Source: Asterella californica (taxonomy: Eukaryota; Streptophyta; Marchantiopsida; Marchantiales; Aytoniaceae). From it: 64,000 nt of DNA. The notes below the pieces were generated by a model that was given only the letters and a program-made list of their open reading frames with translations, had not been told where the DNA came from and did no database searches. The stretch covers positions 2,418,001 to 2,482,000 of the forward strand of contig JAYKYS010000009.1 of assembly GCA_036924285.1 (NCBI GenBank), read 5' to 3'. The translations under genes were made by a program, and so were the position numbers. Below are positions 33,665 to 46,900 of this stretch, in pieces (within the stretch, counting starts at the first letter, position 1; every line of letters starts with the position of its first letter).

Positions 33665-36600
33665 CAAAGGATTTATGCATCTAGCTCTCCTCGATCTGTA
33701 GTGATCTTTCTCACACATCCATATAGATAAACAGCCTCTTCCAAGAGAAAACTACATATCCCTTTACTTGTCTTTGTCCGAAGCGCCTTACCCTCAACGT
33801 GATTTGAAAGATCTTCTTGAGCAAGTACCAAGTACCTCATTTATCACAATCCAACCGGCATAGTCACCAAGTCTATGACCTACTTGAAGTGCATTGCCAA
33901 CGGGTAAGTTGGGTGTAATTTGTCTTGTCGGATGTTTCAATACATTTGACATGTCAAACAAGACTCCACAAAAGATACATCTTTGTACATGTTCTTCCAC
34001 CAATACCACTCTTTCAAGTTCGTAAAAGTGGTCCAAATCCCTCGATGTCGAGCCCAAAGACTCTCATGAAATATTCTAAGCAACTTCTGTTGATCTTCTT
34101 TGTCGCAAATCATTCGTAGCGATATCCCACCCTTTTGCTTTGGCCGCTTCCAAAGAAACCCATCTTGCAATATGAAGTTGTAAGTCTTCTTTCAAGTTCT
34201 CCGAAACCTCTTATCCGTCCAACCTGATTGCTTGATTGAGATGAACCTCCTCAAGTTGAGATAAGATCTTCTCACAATCTGTGATATTGTCGATGACGTA
34301 TTGTCGATATCCGCTTTGATCTAATGCTTCATCCTTCTCATCCTCCGTACATCCTTTGATGGTGTAGTGATGCAGGATTTCTCCTTTTGCCCATTTAGTA
34401 TACAAGATATCGTTCCCACAGAAGATTTGCACAAGTATCGCTGCTCTAAGTTCTAAGATCTGTTCAAACACACAAACACACGGGTTTTACCTAGAAATTC
34501 TGTCTTCTCACAAAACCACACGGCTTCCAGACCCTTCAAGAGGTGCTCTGGACCTAAACAAACAACTACCACCTAAAATATCACACACTTATCTACAGGG
34601 AAGCTCTGGAAGACGCGTCCTGCTTCCAGGTCACTTCTTCCAGTCTTCTCAGCACAGTATTCCCGAAGCAATTCTCGGCTTTTGGGGGTTCAACTCGGCT
34701 TTTCACACCTCCAGAAGACTGCTCCTGCTTTGTAGAAGTCAAACTAGCAATGCCTGTCGCACATTGCTCTTCCAAGTCCCAACGGGTTAGATCAATCACA
34801 GGGTGTATGTCCCATGTAGTCTTCCCAGGCTTCTGCTTACGGGAACGGTCTTCTTGCAACACTACAACGACATTCACCTTCACGGAAGCTCCATAGAAGT
34901 CTCGGAAGCTCACTAGAAGAAGGTAAGAAGATGGGAAGATGAGAGAAGATGAGGAAGAAGGGAAAATCCAAACGAGAAAAAAACAAGATGAAAATGAGAA
35001 ATTAAGCCTCCGATAAGCTTCTAGTCTGGATCCTGACTAACAAGCCATCCCTACTTGTAGTAATTTGGGGAGGAAGACAACAAATTCGCTTACAGTTACA
35101 TAGTCTTCTACTTGAGGATGTCATCTTCTACTGTGAAAAGAAGGCTTCTTTCTTCTTCTGTCGCTGCTTCGACTACTCCGTCTTCTGGGATCGCTTACTC
35201 ATAAGACCGTCCGTACGTAGATCCTAAGTGCTCCACTGGATGAGACAAGCTTCGACTCTGCACAGCTTCTAACAATCATCGCCACTCAAAGAGAAGGCTT
35301 CCCATGCACAATTGGGTGTGAATTCGAGGAAACCCACTGCCTAGAAGGCATAGACAAAGCTTCTGCACTCAAATCCAAAATCCATTCTCCGAGACGAAGA
35401 CACATTGGTGTTGGGAAGCTCACTCCCTCTACGTCCTGCTCCTACTCCTCAGCACATCAGCTTAGTAACAAGACTACACGAGGATGCCGTTTCTTGCTCT
35501 AAACTGTCCACTACCTCCATCTACATCTTCGAGCCACTGCTGGCAACGAGCATGCAGACCCCTCCGATGTAATCCCAATCTATTCGTATGTCTCTAACAT
35601 CGGGTGTAGTGCGTATACACTGAATTCACAATGAATCTAATGTGTTTAGTGCGCCTCTCATGTGCATAATGTGCCTGAAATCTTACTCTGTCTTCTAACT
35701 TATACTACCACCTTGAGGCGCAAGGGAGAGTTCTCCTCCAATCCTCGACAACAACCAGGGAGAGATGGACGCTATCAAAAAGATGCCACCTCACATGCAA
35801 GCGGTTCCCTTCTTGTTTAGCCATCTACCTTGCTATTCCTGCGCTGCCTACTCTACCACATGGTCACCTATCTAATATTACACTGAAACTGCCACCTCCT
35901 AAGATAACATGTTCGGTTCTCACTAAGTTTAGACAAGTCAACTTGTCTTCTGCGCTTTGCTGCCTACTCTAATTGCTCGGATGCAATCTCCATCTGATCT
36001 GCTCCTACATGAGCTCCTAACTCGGCTTCTGATAAGTTGGGAAGCCCTGCGAATACCTCGGGTGTTACTTAGGTGGCTTCCTCCTCAACATTCGTGGCTG
36101 GCTCAGCTGGTGCTGCTTCAGAAGACGGAAGCGTCTTCTGAGAAGCTGAATCGACCTGCGCTTTCTCGCTCTTCTGAGGTACTGATTCGACGTTGAGGTC
36201 CATGGTGACCTCATAAGGGTCCGGGGAAGTCGCCTCCTCCACTCGAAACACCTGGAAAGACAACTCTTCTTCTTATCTTCCAGAAGACATCTTGTCTTCC
36301 GGGGCTTCTTCCGTGGTCTTCTCGACTTCCAACGTTGTCACTACCAAGTGGACAGCGAGGTCGAACTCCTCTCTCTCCAAGTCTGATCCGATTGATGGTC
36401 CTGGGGCTTAGGAAAATGCAGTTGCGGGTGACGAAATCGAGAGAAGACCGTAGAGTGTCTTCACTCCCTCTTCCGAAGATGTTCAGAGCGTCTGAAGCGT
36501 CTTTTGTCTAGAGATTCAGGAGTAGAGGTGCGATAGGGTAGAGAAATTGATAGCTACGGGATCGAATTTGAGAACGACGGACAGGGAAGCTTGATTATAG

Positions 36601-37905
36601 TTCAAGAAGAAGCGAGAAGATAGTTGACAAAAATTAGGCAGCGCTTCCGCGTCCAATTTCACAGAAGGAAAATACGGGATGGGGAAAACGATCGATGGGT
36701 TTTCTGCAAACAACCGGGGAAGCACGGGGGATACTAAACAAGAGGCGAGAAGCGGTGGAAGGGAAGAGAACATGGGAAGAACCTCAAACAATCTTCTGTC
36801 TGCTTCTCGTAGTGCCTTCAGTCTTCTACGCGCTTCCGGCTCCACCTCAGCTCCAATGCGACTCCACAGAGCTACTTCTACCATCAATGTCCTACTGCTT
36901 CTCAATCGATCAGAGCTCCACCTCAAATCCTTCTTTAATCGCTCTTCAATGTCTGCTTCCGGGAATCTACAAGAGACTCCTTCAACTCGATGATGCTTCC
37001 TACTCTCAGAAATTCATCCTCGCTTTCTCTCTAGCTGCAATTCGATCCTTGCTATCTTCGATCTCACTCTGCTGGCCCTCCTCACTCAATTCTGTTCCTC
37101 CTAATTCGATTCGGCACCTCCTAACTCACTCTTCTGTGCTAATACCTTTGATGCGGGAAGTAGGTGATGACTCTACGCTAATGCGCTTCTCCCGTATCTT
37201 CTCTCGCAGTTAGAGATTCTTCGACCTACCTGACCTACCTACTACCTTGGGCTACCTGGTAGGTACACCTACCCTCCTACTAGGTGGTGCGCGGTTAGGC
37301 CTATGTAGTCGCTGTCGTTGTCACTATCTTCTGGAAGACACACGTCTTCCGTCTTCCGTCTTCTGTCTTCCGAAGACCTGGTCGGGAAAACATCTTCACA
37401 GAAGATGTCCTTCTTTTGTCTTCCAAAGAAGTCGACTTCTCTTACAAAAAATTCTTAAGACCATCTTCCTTCTAAGCAAGATGTATTCTTAAGCAACAAG
37501 GTTATTTCAATTACCCGGACATGTGATTAACTTCAAAAATTTCAAAAATTTGTACATCCTGTAAATTGTGGGCACTACAAATGGGAATGTCATCCAAGAA
37601 CAACATCATCTTCTCAAGGATGAAGTCCCTTAGAACTCTAGTCACCTTGTTCATCACGTGTGCTACCGAGTTGGTAGCTCCTTGTGGTAAGGTACACATC
37701 CTAACCAACCTTAAAGATGTCGTCATTGTCATGAAGCATATGCTTTCCTCTGCTAGTTGAAACTGATCATATCCTGAGTAAAGATCTCTCATTTATCATC
37801 TTTCTTGTAAATGTCTTAGCAAACTCATCCACAATCGATCTCCCCTCAGCATTTCTGATTGTTACTACGCTCATTGACTGCATGTCTTGGATGAATAACA
37901 GCAAC
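33665..37905 (-). pseudogene. Minus-strand RT/integrase relic split by a solo LTR
   Basis: From 37905 down: RT motifs VVTIRNAEG, DLYSGYDQFQLA, LPQGATNSVAH and FLDDIPI, ending at 37580. The reading resumes at 34362 with KGCTEDEKDEAL, YVIDNITDCEKILSQLEEVH, then integrase SLWARHRGIWTTFTNLKE and FVESCLTCQM, and fades near 33670 at TTDRGELD. All correspond in order to the pol of element 2 (roughly 52600-54500). The gap 34363-37579 is exactly the inserted solo LTR. Frameshifts and stops mark it as dead. Confidence 0.8.
34363..37579 (-). mobile_element. Solo LTR of the element 1 family, with internal deletion
   Basis: 3217 bp on the minus strand, beginning TGTAGTGCCC and ending CACTACA, so the last seven bases are the inverted complement of the first seven. 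The flanks are GATGG and AATGG, a 5-bp target duplication with one change. It interrupts the RT relic between the FLDDIPI and KGC residues. It aligns along its length with the LTR of element 1 at 43989-~45010 and ~58285-60435 but lacks the middle part that carries most of the LTR ORF. It keeps the end of that ORF (about 36070-36300). Confidence 0.8.
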
Positions 37906-37924
37906 CTTTCGTGCACCTACCGTC

Positions 37925-39739
37925 TTGTTGCACCAGCAGAATCTCTTGCTCAGCAGGTCACGAAACTCATACCATGCGGAAGAAGCTTCTCAAGGTGAGG
38001 GAAGACTGGAGGAGATTGTTCCAGACGTCTCGGAAGGTAGCAGTGACAGTAGCTCTGACTCAGAAGACGACCTTCGTGACTCAGACAGGCCTGGACCTTC
38101 GAGAAGACCATCTCCACCACCTGGACCTGAGGAAGAAGGAAGTTGGCAGTCGCACCAGCCGACAGTCGACATGGCTTCCCACACTCGGCAGAAGTACCAT
38201 CCGTACGACGATGATGCTGACGCGGACGACTTCATCACGATGTTCGAGACAATCTCTAGATCCAACAAGGAAGACGCTGATGTTGACAGACTCCGTGTAT
38301 TTCCCAGTTTGATCGTAGGGAAAGGAAGGAAGTAGATGAGTAAAACGTTGGATGATGTCGTAGTAATGGCCGCTTGGGCTACGCTGAAGGCAGCTTTTCT
38401 GAAGAGGTTCAGAGGAGTGGGCTACGATCGTATGACCCTCATAGAGCTTCAGAGGCTCGAACGGAAGAAGAAAGAGACACTGCGGGATTACACCGAGAGG
38501 TTTGAAGATCTCCTGGATCATATCCCTCAGAACCAAGGAAGACCCGGCTACTGTGCTCAGCAAGCTGTGGACTGGTACTTGGGAGGATTGTCTCAGGACA
38601 TGAAATTGTACCGCAGAAGAGGAGGAGGTGATGATTTAGCAGAAGTACAAAAGCATGCCGAGCAGTATGAGACCTCGAGCATCACTCGGAATATGACGAA
38701 AGACAAAAGGAAGGCCTCGAAGAAGTCTAAGAAGTCGAAGAAGTCTTCTCGGAAGTCCAAGAAGAAGTCCAAGTCCACTGAAACTGATAACAGTGATTCG
38801 GAAGCAGCCTCTACTTCTGAAGAGTCTACTGTCGAAAGTTCAGAATCCGAATCTGAACAAGAGAAGAAGACGCGGAAGAAGAAGAAGGAGAAGACGCGAG
38901 CAAGGGAGGAAGTTGTGCAGAAGATGTCTCAAACTCAGATCATTCAGTCTGCACCTGATCCCCGCATCGATGAGGTTCTGAAGCAGTTTGCCGACCTGAA
39001 AGTTCATCTTCTGAACCAGAAGGACAAGCGGAAGCAGCCTACGGCTTCCCGGCCAAACCTTTGGTGCAACCTTTGTAACTCTTCTGGACACACCAGAGAT
39101 CAGTGTACGCAGGACCAAGCTGTCAACTGGGCAGGATGGGAAGAAGACGATGAGGGATATCTACACGATCCCAGTGGGGAAACTTGCTATAGGATCGAGA
39201 CGATACAACCCTTCACTCCTACGCCTCCCGCCCAATATAATCGTTATGTACAGAGGGATAGAGCTAGCAATGTACAGACCAAGACGCCCTGGCAGCCTTC
39301 TTCATCACAACGACCTCTCAACCCTCTTCCTGGAGCGTGCAATAATTGTGGAGAGACAAGACACTGGTGGTCCACCTGTCCTCACCCGAGGAGACAGATT
39401 GGACAAGTGCCCTTGTGTGGGAACTGTAAGGAAGCCGGTCATTTCATTGGGAATTGTCCTCAGATCTTACGGCCACGACAAATGGTGAGATTTGCAGATA
39501 CCACGCCTCCTGCAGAAGCAGCATCAACTTCTAAGCTCGAGTTAGCAGTGGTACATCACATCACGGTAGAAGAAGAAGATCCTGGGGATTGTACGGATTG
39601 TCTCCATATCGAGGAAGACGAACCAGATCCAAGGAAGCGCAAAGGAAAGGAACCTCAGCTGCAGAAGACGACTGCAGCTCAAAAGATGGAGACACCTGAA
39701 GAAGCGTCATCTTTCACTTTGACGGATGGTACTGTTTGA
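37925..39739 (+). pseudogene. Element 1 gag (N-terminally truncated, one internal stop)
   Basis: One frame with a TAG at 38333-38335 and a final TGA at 39737-39739. After an acidic, Ser/Pro-rich start come a capsid-like region (WATLKAAFLKRF, then LRDYTERFEDLLDHIP and AVDWYLGGLS), a Lys/Ser-rich linker, and three CX2CX4HX4C zinc knuckles (WCNLCNSSGHTRDQC, ACNNCGETRHWWSTC, LCGNCKEAGHFIGNC). These bind the element's RNA during particle assembly. The middle knuckle has Arg where Gly is usual. The N terminus is lost at the junction with the relic. Confidence 0.8.
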
Positions 39740-42700
39740 AATCCTGACCCGAATTCAGATAGTTGGCCTCCGGAGGAAGTCTTGGATGAAGCTGTGTTCA
39801 AGGTAAGTACCAGAAGCAAAGGGAAGTCAGAATCTCGTCAGAAAGACGTCAAGAAGAAGAAGCAGCGTAAGGAGAGATCATCTTCTCCTGAGCGGCCGTC
39901 TTCTCCTACTTACGACCGAGAAGATCCGAAGTACTTTGCTCCTGACATTAGACAAGAGGTTGAAGCGATCATGCAAGAAGAGCTGGAGAAGAGACGGAAG
40001 ATAGTACAGCAGCTTCCTACACCGACTACGGCAACACCTGTCTCACGAGAACAGCCTCCAGTCGTGGGAAGACACTCTTCTGATCTTCCACCCAAGGAAG
40101 CAGCTACTACATCTTCTCTGTTGGAAACTCCAGTCACTCTTCTGAAAAGATCTCCGTACGACTTCTTGCGAGACTTGTGGAATCAGAAGGCGGATGTAAC
40201 CTTCCAACAGCTGTTGGATGACAATGCTGGTTACAGGAAGTTGTTACAATCTGTGCTTCGAGGATCGAGGAAGAGGAGGGCAGCTAAACTTCCCAAGAGC
40301 ACTCCGATCCTAAGAATAGAGCATGAGGACTTGAGAGCCCCAGAACTTGATATGGAGATCCATGGCTGTCTTCTGAAGAAGGTACCCATTGATTCCGGCT
40401 CCGGAGTTAACATCATGACGGAAGAAACGGTGCATGCCCTAGGCTTCACTGAGTTCCAGCCTACTCCGAGAATTCTCAGAATGGCGGATCAGACCAGAAG
40501 ACGACCTTTGGGGCAACTGAAAGATGTCTTGACGATAATTGGTGGAGTATCTTTTTACCTCACTTACATCATTTTGCGACATGTAGCTAAGGTTGGATAT
40601 CAGGTGTTGATAGGAAGACCATGGCTGTATGCTGCAAATGTGAATACCGACTGGAGAAGACATCGTTTGAGATTTCCCAATCCTACACCCAAGCCAGGTG
40701 AGAAGAGTAAGGTCTCGCTTCCTTGGATCAAGATTGGACACCAAGGTGAAACTCCGTCTACAACAGAAGGGTACACTTCAGAAGACTCAGCTGCGTCTTC
40801 TGACAGTGATGAACGGTATAATGAGTTTGTGACGAATAACGTGTGTACTACAGAAGTAGCAGAGAAAGTGGAAGATGTGGTCTGTGGATACATTGAGTGC
40901 TACGAGATTGCGGAAGAAGAGCTTCCAGAAGACGAGAATACCGTCTTCCCTTCGGAAGATCCGACAGTTGATCTTCCAGAAGACGAATCTGAACCAGAAG
41001 AAGCTCCCAAACCGGAATACTTTGGTGCCAGTGAGTACAATCACACTGAAGGAATGGTAAACCCGGATGATCTCCAAGAGATGGAGGTTGCTCCTGGGAA
41101 GAAGCTGAAACTTTCCAAGGTGATCAAGGGCCAGCAGTTGGAAGACTTTCGAGAACTTCTAACGGAGTTCCAGGATGTCTTCGCGTGGATCATAGAAGAC
41201 ATGAAGGGCATACCTCGAGAGTTGGGAGAGCATCGCATCGACTTGCTGGAGGGCGTTGTTCCTGTACGGCAGAGGCAGTATCGGCTCAACCCCAAGTACT
41301 CGCTTCTGGTGAAGGACCAGATGGACCAGTACCTGAAGGCAGGAGTCATCTTCCCAGTACTTAGCAGTGAGTGGGTAGCTCCTATTGTCATCGTGCCGAA
41401 GAAGCAGACAGGGAAGATCCGAGTGTGTCAGGACTTCCGGAAACTGAACTTGGCCACGAAGAAGGATCATCACCCTTTATCATTCACCGACTCTGTGTTA
41501 GATCAGGTAGCAGGACATGAGTTCTACAGCTTCCTGGATGGGTATTCTGGGTACAACCAAGTTTCAATCAGAGAAGAAGACAAGTCGAAAATCACTTTCA
41601 CCACTGATTGGGGCACGTACGCGTACAACCAAATGCCGTTTGGTTTATGCAATGCACCCGCCACATTCCAGAGGTTGATGATTACAATCTTCAAGGAGTA
41701 TCTTCGCACCTTTATGGAGATCTTCTTGGATGATTTCTGTGTGTTTGGAACGAGAGAAGACCACTTGATATTTCTAAGGAAGTGTTTTCTGAAGTGTAGA
41801 GAACATCGTTTGGCTCTTCACCCTGAGAAGTACTTCTTTGGTATGTCAGAGGGGATCTTGCTAGGACATAGGATTTTCGGAAGAGGTATAGAAGTCGACT
41901 GTGCTAAGGTGGAAGTCATCATGAAACTCCACCCACCTGCTAACCTGACTCAGTTGAGAAGCTTCCTTGGCAACGTAGGATACTACATGAGGTTTATTGA
42001 CAGGTACGCAGAGGTAGCAGGAAGACTCACTAAGTTGCTGAAGAAGGACGAACCATACGTTTGGTCTTCTGAGCAGCAGGAAGCATTCGAAGAAATGAAG
42101 AGGCTTCTGTCAGAATCCCCTGTCCTACGATCGCCTGATTGGAAAAGAGTCTTCCACATTTATGTGGATGTTTCTTCTTTCGCCATCGGGGTGGTGTTGA
42201 GTCAGAAAGATGAGAAGAAGAAGGATTATCCCATCTACTACGCGGGAAGACAGCTCAGTGATGCAGAGAAGAAGTACTCGACAACTGAAAGGAAGTGTCT
42301 TGGCATGATTTACTCCTGTAGGAAGTTTAGACACTATCTTCTAGCAAACCCGTTCGTCTTCTATGTAGATCACTTCTCTTTGAAACATCTTGTAAAGAAA
42401 GCAGATTTGTCTGGTAGGATAGCTAGGTGGATTCTCCTACTCCAAGAATTTACTTACACAGTTGAGTACAGGCCCGGAAGACAGCATGTTAATGCTGACT
42501 ACCTATCCAGATTGGAGACAGAACGACGAGAAGATGAAGTGGAAGACGAGTTTCCGGACGAGAAGTTGTTTTCAGTTTTCGCAGAGACACTTTCATCTGA
42601 GGGGGGGCGTACTGCCTGCTTCCCAGAAGACGAGACTAGATCTTCTGATCCCGTCTTTGCGACTTCCACAGAAGAGTCGATCTTCAAGGACTTGAGGAAG

Positions 42701-43930
42701 TTCTTGGAAGACCAACAGTATCCCGAGGGATTGGATGCGGAGCAGAAGGCTGTCTTCTTACACAAGGCAGGACCTTACGCCATCTTCCAGTGTATCGTGT
42801 TTCGAAAGAGACATGACGAGAAGCTGAGAAGATGTCTCGAGCCGTCAGAGATAAAATCAGTGATCACAGGTCTTCATTACGAAGATGCTGGGGGTCACTA
42901 CGGGCTGAAAATCACAGTGAAGAAGATGCTAGACGCCGGATACTGGTGGCCAACTATGTATCGAGACACTTTTCAGGAGATCAGGAAGTGCGACGCATGC
43001 CAGAGGGTGGGAAGACCGACCGCTACAACAAGGTGACCTCTTACCCCCATTCTTCCGCTTGCTCCGTTCGAAAAGTGGGGAATCAACTTTGTGGGTCTTA
43101 TCGTCCCGGTGGCGAGAAGAACACGAGCAAGGTACATCTTAATAGCTACCGACTATGCCACCAAGATGGTGGAAGGCGAAGCCACAAGAAAGAACGATGC
43201 CGCAGTAGTAGCAAGGTTCCTTTGGCATAACATCATCACTAGGTACGGATGTTCGCTGGAATTGGTATCAGATACGGGTACTCATTTCTTAAATGAGACT
43301 ATCTCCCTCCTGACCCAATACTTCAGGATTAAGCATTGGAAGACGACGCCATACAACCCGAAAGCGAATGGGCTGACGGAGAAGTCGAACGGTCTTCTGT
43401 GTAACATCTTGAACAAGGTAACTGTTAACCATGCGTATGACTGGGACACGAAACTGCCATCTGTGTTGTGGACTTTCAGGATTTCACCTAAAGTCACAAC
43501 CCAGAAGACGTCTTTCTACCTAACTTACGGCATGACACCTATTGTGCCCATTGAGTTAGAGGTCTCAACATACCGATTAGCCGTATCCAAACGCATGGGA
43601 GAAGAAGAGAGCCAGGAGCAGCGTCTTCTGAACTTCGTAGAGTTTGAAGAAGACAGGAATGCAGCTTTGGAGAAGACATACGAGGTGCAAGCTCAACGTA
43701 AGGTAAACTACGATAGCAAGTTGAGGAATGTGACTGTTGTGGATCGAGACTTGGTGCTTCTCTACGACAACCGCCATATTAAGTTCCTCGGGAAACTTCA
43801 TCTTCGCTGGATGGGACCTTACCGTGTCTTAGAGGTCTTCGACAATGGCTCCTTGCAGTTGGAAGAGTTGGACGGTACACTGATGACCACTCGTGTTAAT
43901 GGGTGGCGCGTCAAGAAGTACTGGACGTAA
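39740..43930 (+). pseudogene. Element 1 pol: protease, RT, RNase H, integrase (internal stop)
   Basis: The frame is the same as gag, directly after its TGA. Counting from 39782: aspartic protease IDSGSG (residue ~204); reverse transcriptase with VAPIVIVPKK, RVCQDFRKLN and catalytic FLDD (648-651, in place of YxDD); RNase H with YVDVSS (~794), TTERKC and HVNADYLSR; integrase H2C2 finger (HYEDAGGH ... CDACQ, from ~1032). A TGA at 43034-43036 interrupts, then the same frame continues at 43037-43930 with the integrase core ATDYAT, VSDTGTH and TEKSNG (35 residues between the second Asp and the Glu) and a GPY motif (WMGPYRV). There is no chromodomain. It copies RNA to DNA and integrates it when intact. 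Confidence 0.85.
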
Positions 43931-46900
43931 ACAGAAGTGCAAAAACCACTGATGTTTGCGAGGACGCAAACATGTGAGGGTGGGCGTATGTGGTGCCCAC
44001 AAATTACAGGATGCACGAATTTTCGAAATTTTTAAGAATAATAACTTGTTTGTATAACTGAAGAAGCGTTGTTACTTAAGGTTACGTCTTCCTTAACAGG
44101 AAGATGATCTTAAGAGCTGTTTGTAATAAGAAGTTGACTTCTTCGGAAGACAACCGTCTTCGGAAGAGCGTCTTCTCAGTTGCGTCTTCAGAAGACGGGA
44201 AGACGGCGGAAGATGAGAAGACGGCGGAAGACACCTGTCTTCCAGAAGACAGCGACCGCGAAGGACCAACCACGAGTTTTCGGGTAAGACAGTAGGTGTA
44301 CCTACTGGGGCGCACCGAATAGGTAGGTACGTCAGGAAGACACACAAGGTTGAGAACCCCTAATCTGCGGGGAAGATGCGTGAGGAAGCACATTAGGCGC
44401 ATTCCAACTTCCCGCAGCACAGCGCGCTTGAGAAGATCGATTGAGAGAGTGAGCTTCGCGAGTTAGCATTGAGAGAGGAATCGAGTGAGACATCGAGGTA
44501 GGAGAGAACAAGTTGGCAGCTAGGCGAAGGTTGAGATCGAATTGCTGGAGCACAAACGGCAGAGAGCGAAGACGTTTTCTGTGAGCTCCCGAGAAGCTGA
44601 CATTGGAGAGCAGCGAGTAGAATCGAAGGTGGAATCGAGGCGTGGCCGGACATTGACAGCAGGCGCAGTCTTGAGGAGTCGCATTGGAGCTGGGACCAGA
44701 GCCAAGAAGCGCGCGGAGGTCGAAGGCAACTCGGGGAGCAGAAGAAGACTGTAGAGGTTCTTTCCCCTTCCCACTTCTTCTCGTCTTTTCCTGGTATTCC
44801 CCGCGCTTCCTTGGTTGTGTGCAGGCAGCCTGATAGATTACCCCCACCCCCCATTCTTTCTATTTGAAACATTGGGCGCGGAAGCGCTGCCCAATTTCTG
44901 TCGAGACATCTCCTTGCTTCTTCCCGAGCTCAATTCGAGCTTCCCTACCCCTAGTCCTCAAATTGGAGACCCCAACTATCAATTTCCCTACCCTACTACC
45001 TCTCTACCCCCGAAACTTGGAACAGAAGACGATTCGGAAGATGGGAACATCTTCGGAAGACGCTTCTTAAACTTGACTGTCTCCGGAAGACTGTCTTCGG
45101 AAGTCGACTGAACACAATTCGTATCAAGAGTGGATTTGCTTTGCTTTTGTGTTTAGAGAGACTTGGTACGAATCCGGAGTGGTGTGGTGAGTTGTTTTGT
45201 TATTTCGAGAAGTTGGAAGTCGGGAACTAGGCCTGTGCCTCCCGGTCTTTCAAGCTTCTCAACTCCCCATCTTCCTAGAGAGACTAGAAGACTGGAAGGC
45301 TAGCAAAATGAGCGAGAAGACGCGAGGGTCCATTCGGGTCTCTTCTGTCCGATCCATAGCAGCTGTTCCTTCTTCTTCCCGAACTTAGAAGAGAGTTGTG
45401 AGAAGTCTTGTTGGCAGAATCTGGAGGGAATGGTCGAGGGTCATGTCTTCCCATCATGCAGCAAGCTTCTTTTGAGTGCGTATGAGAGGTGAGAAGTCAG
45501 AAGAACAGAGTGCAGTTGTCTTGAGTCTGTTGTGAGGATAAATTGCGCGTAGGAAGACGAAGACAGGTGAGACCAGTGAAGGGAAGTCTGACTTCGGGAA
45601 GTCTTCTGAGAAAGACATTTAATCGGAAGCTGTCCCGAGTGTCTTCCCAGATGCCACTGTCACCGCAGGAGCCCGCAACCATCTTCTGAACCTTTCTTAT
45701 ACTCTACTTCTCGCATATCTTGTATCTTCTGATAGGAAGTAGGATGTAATGCAAGGTGGGTTGTCTTCTTGGTAATCCATGCGAGGCCTTGCTTAGATAG
45801 GATTGTTTAGATATAGCTCGGAAGACGAGAGCTATCTAGGAAGTACTGTTAGAATCCCGGAAGACGGAGTAGCTGTCTTCTGGAAGACTAGTTTCGTCTT
45901 CTGAGAAGTAGAAGCTAGACTGTGGGTATTCGGGAAGGACTGAGCCTTCAGCTCATAGTAGGTGCTTGTGGTTTAGTGCAACAGATCTTCCAGGTATGTC
46001 GATGCATCCGCGGGGCTTGGTGTTACCAGCGGCAGAATTGGCCGAGGCCACTCCTTTCCTCAAGGAGTTGGGTCTCGACTTCTTCCTGTGGGATTGGAAC
46101 CTCGCAGATCAAGGGCTTCTTGAGGAGGTGTGGGCAGTGTTACCACCGCGTAACCGTGTACCTGCGAAGGCAGGAGTAGCTCGGGGAAGACCGTCTTCCT
46201 GGACTGAAGACTGGTGGCGTAAGGTGTTTCACAGGCCTGAGTCTGAGAACCGAGGATATTGGTACAAGAAGAAGATCTTGCCTAGGATTGTGAGTTCATG
46301 GCATGTGCCTGGGAGCACCACCTGCCTTTTCATGGACGACAGGCAGGGGAGGAACGGTTGGAAGATAGAATCTTACCGGGAGCCGAAGAAGCGCCTCCTG
46401 GCGAAGTTATTTCTGCATCTCTTTCCCAAGGGGAAAGCGCAGAAGACAAGGTACTTAGGAGATCAGGACGTGGAGTTCCTAGAATCAGTGTGGGATGACA
46501 GAGTGCCCATCTACTGGAGCGCGTACATCCACAACTACATACAGACGGAGCTAGCATACTTGGGTACCCCGGCGAGAGGACACCTGACGCCCTTCCTTTG
46601 CTACTTGTATGTAGCCATGGGGGATCTTAGGGAAGATCAGCTGGCAGTGTATGGGCCAACGGAGCGACAGGAGGTGAAGGAGGAGACCTCGGAAGACGAT
46701 GATCAAGAGGCAGTAGCAACGCCCTCTCTCACTCTGATGCCACAGCTGAGACCCGGCTCTCACCAGAAGACGCTTCTGGTGAGAGAAGATGAGTCTAGTG
46801 GATCGGAAGACGCCACGCCACTGAGGAAGATGGGTCCCAGAAGTGTATCGAGGACACCCATCTCTCTCATTCACTCAGGATCAGAGTCCGACTCAGAAGA

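Noticed and set aside
37925..43930. A chromodomain or envelope gene after the integrase of element 1
   Set aside because: The frame ends shortly after the GPY motif with no chromodomain pattern. The downstream LTR ORF shows no signal peptide or transmembrane segment that would suggest an envelope.
44093..44872. Several frames on both strands in the first part of the element 1 LTR
   Set aside because: They arise from the GAAGAC-rich composition. They are not kept in the solo LTR copy.
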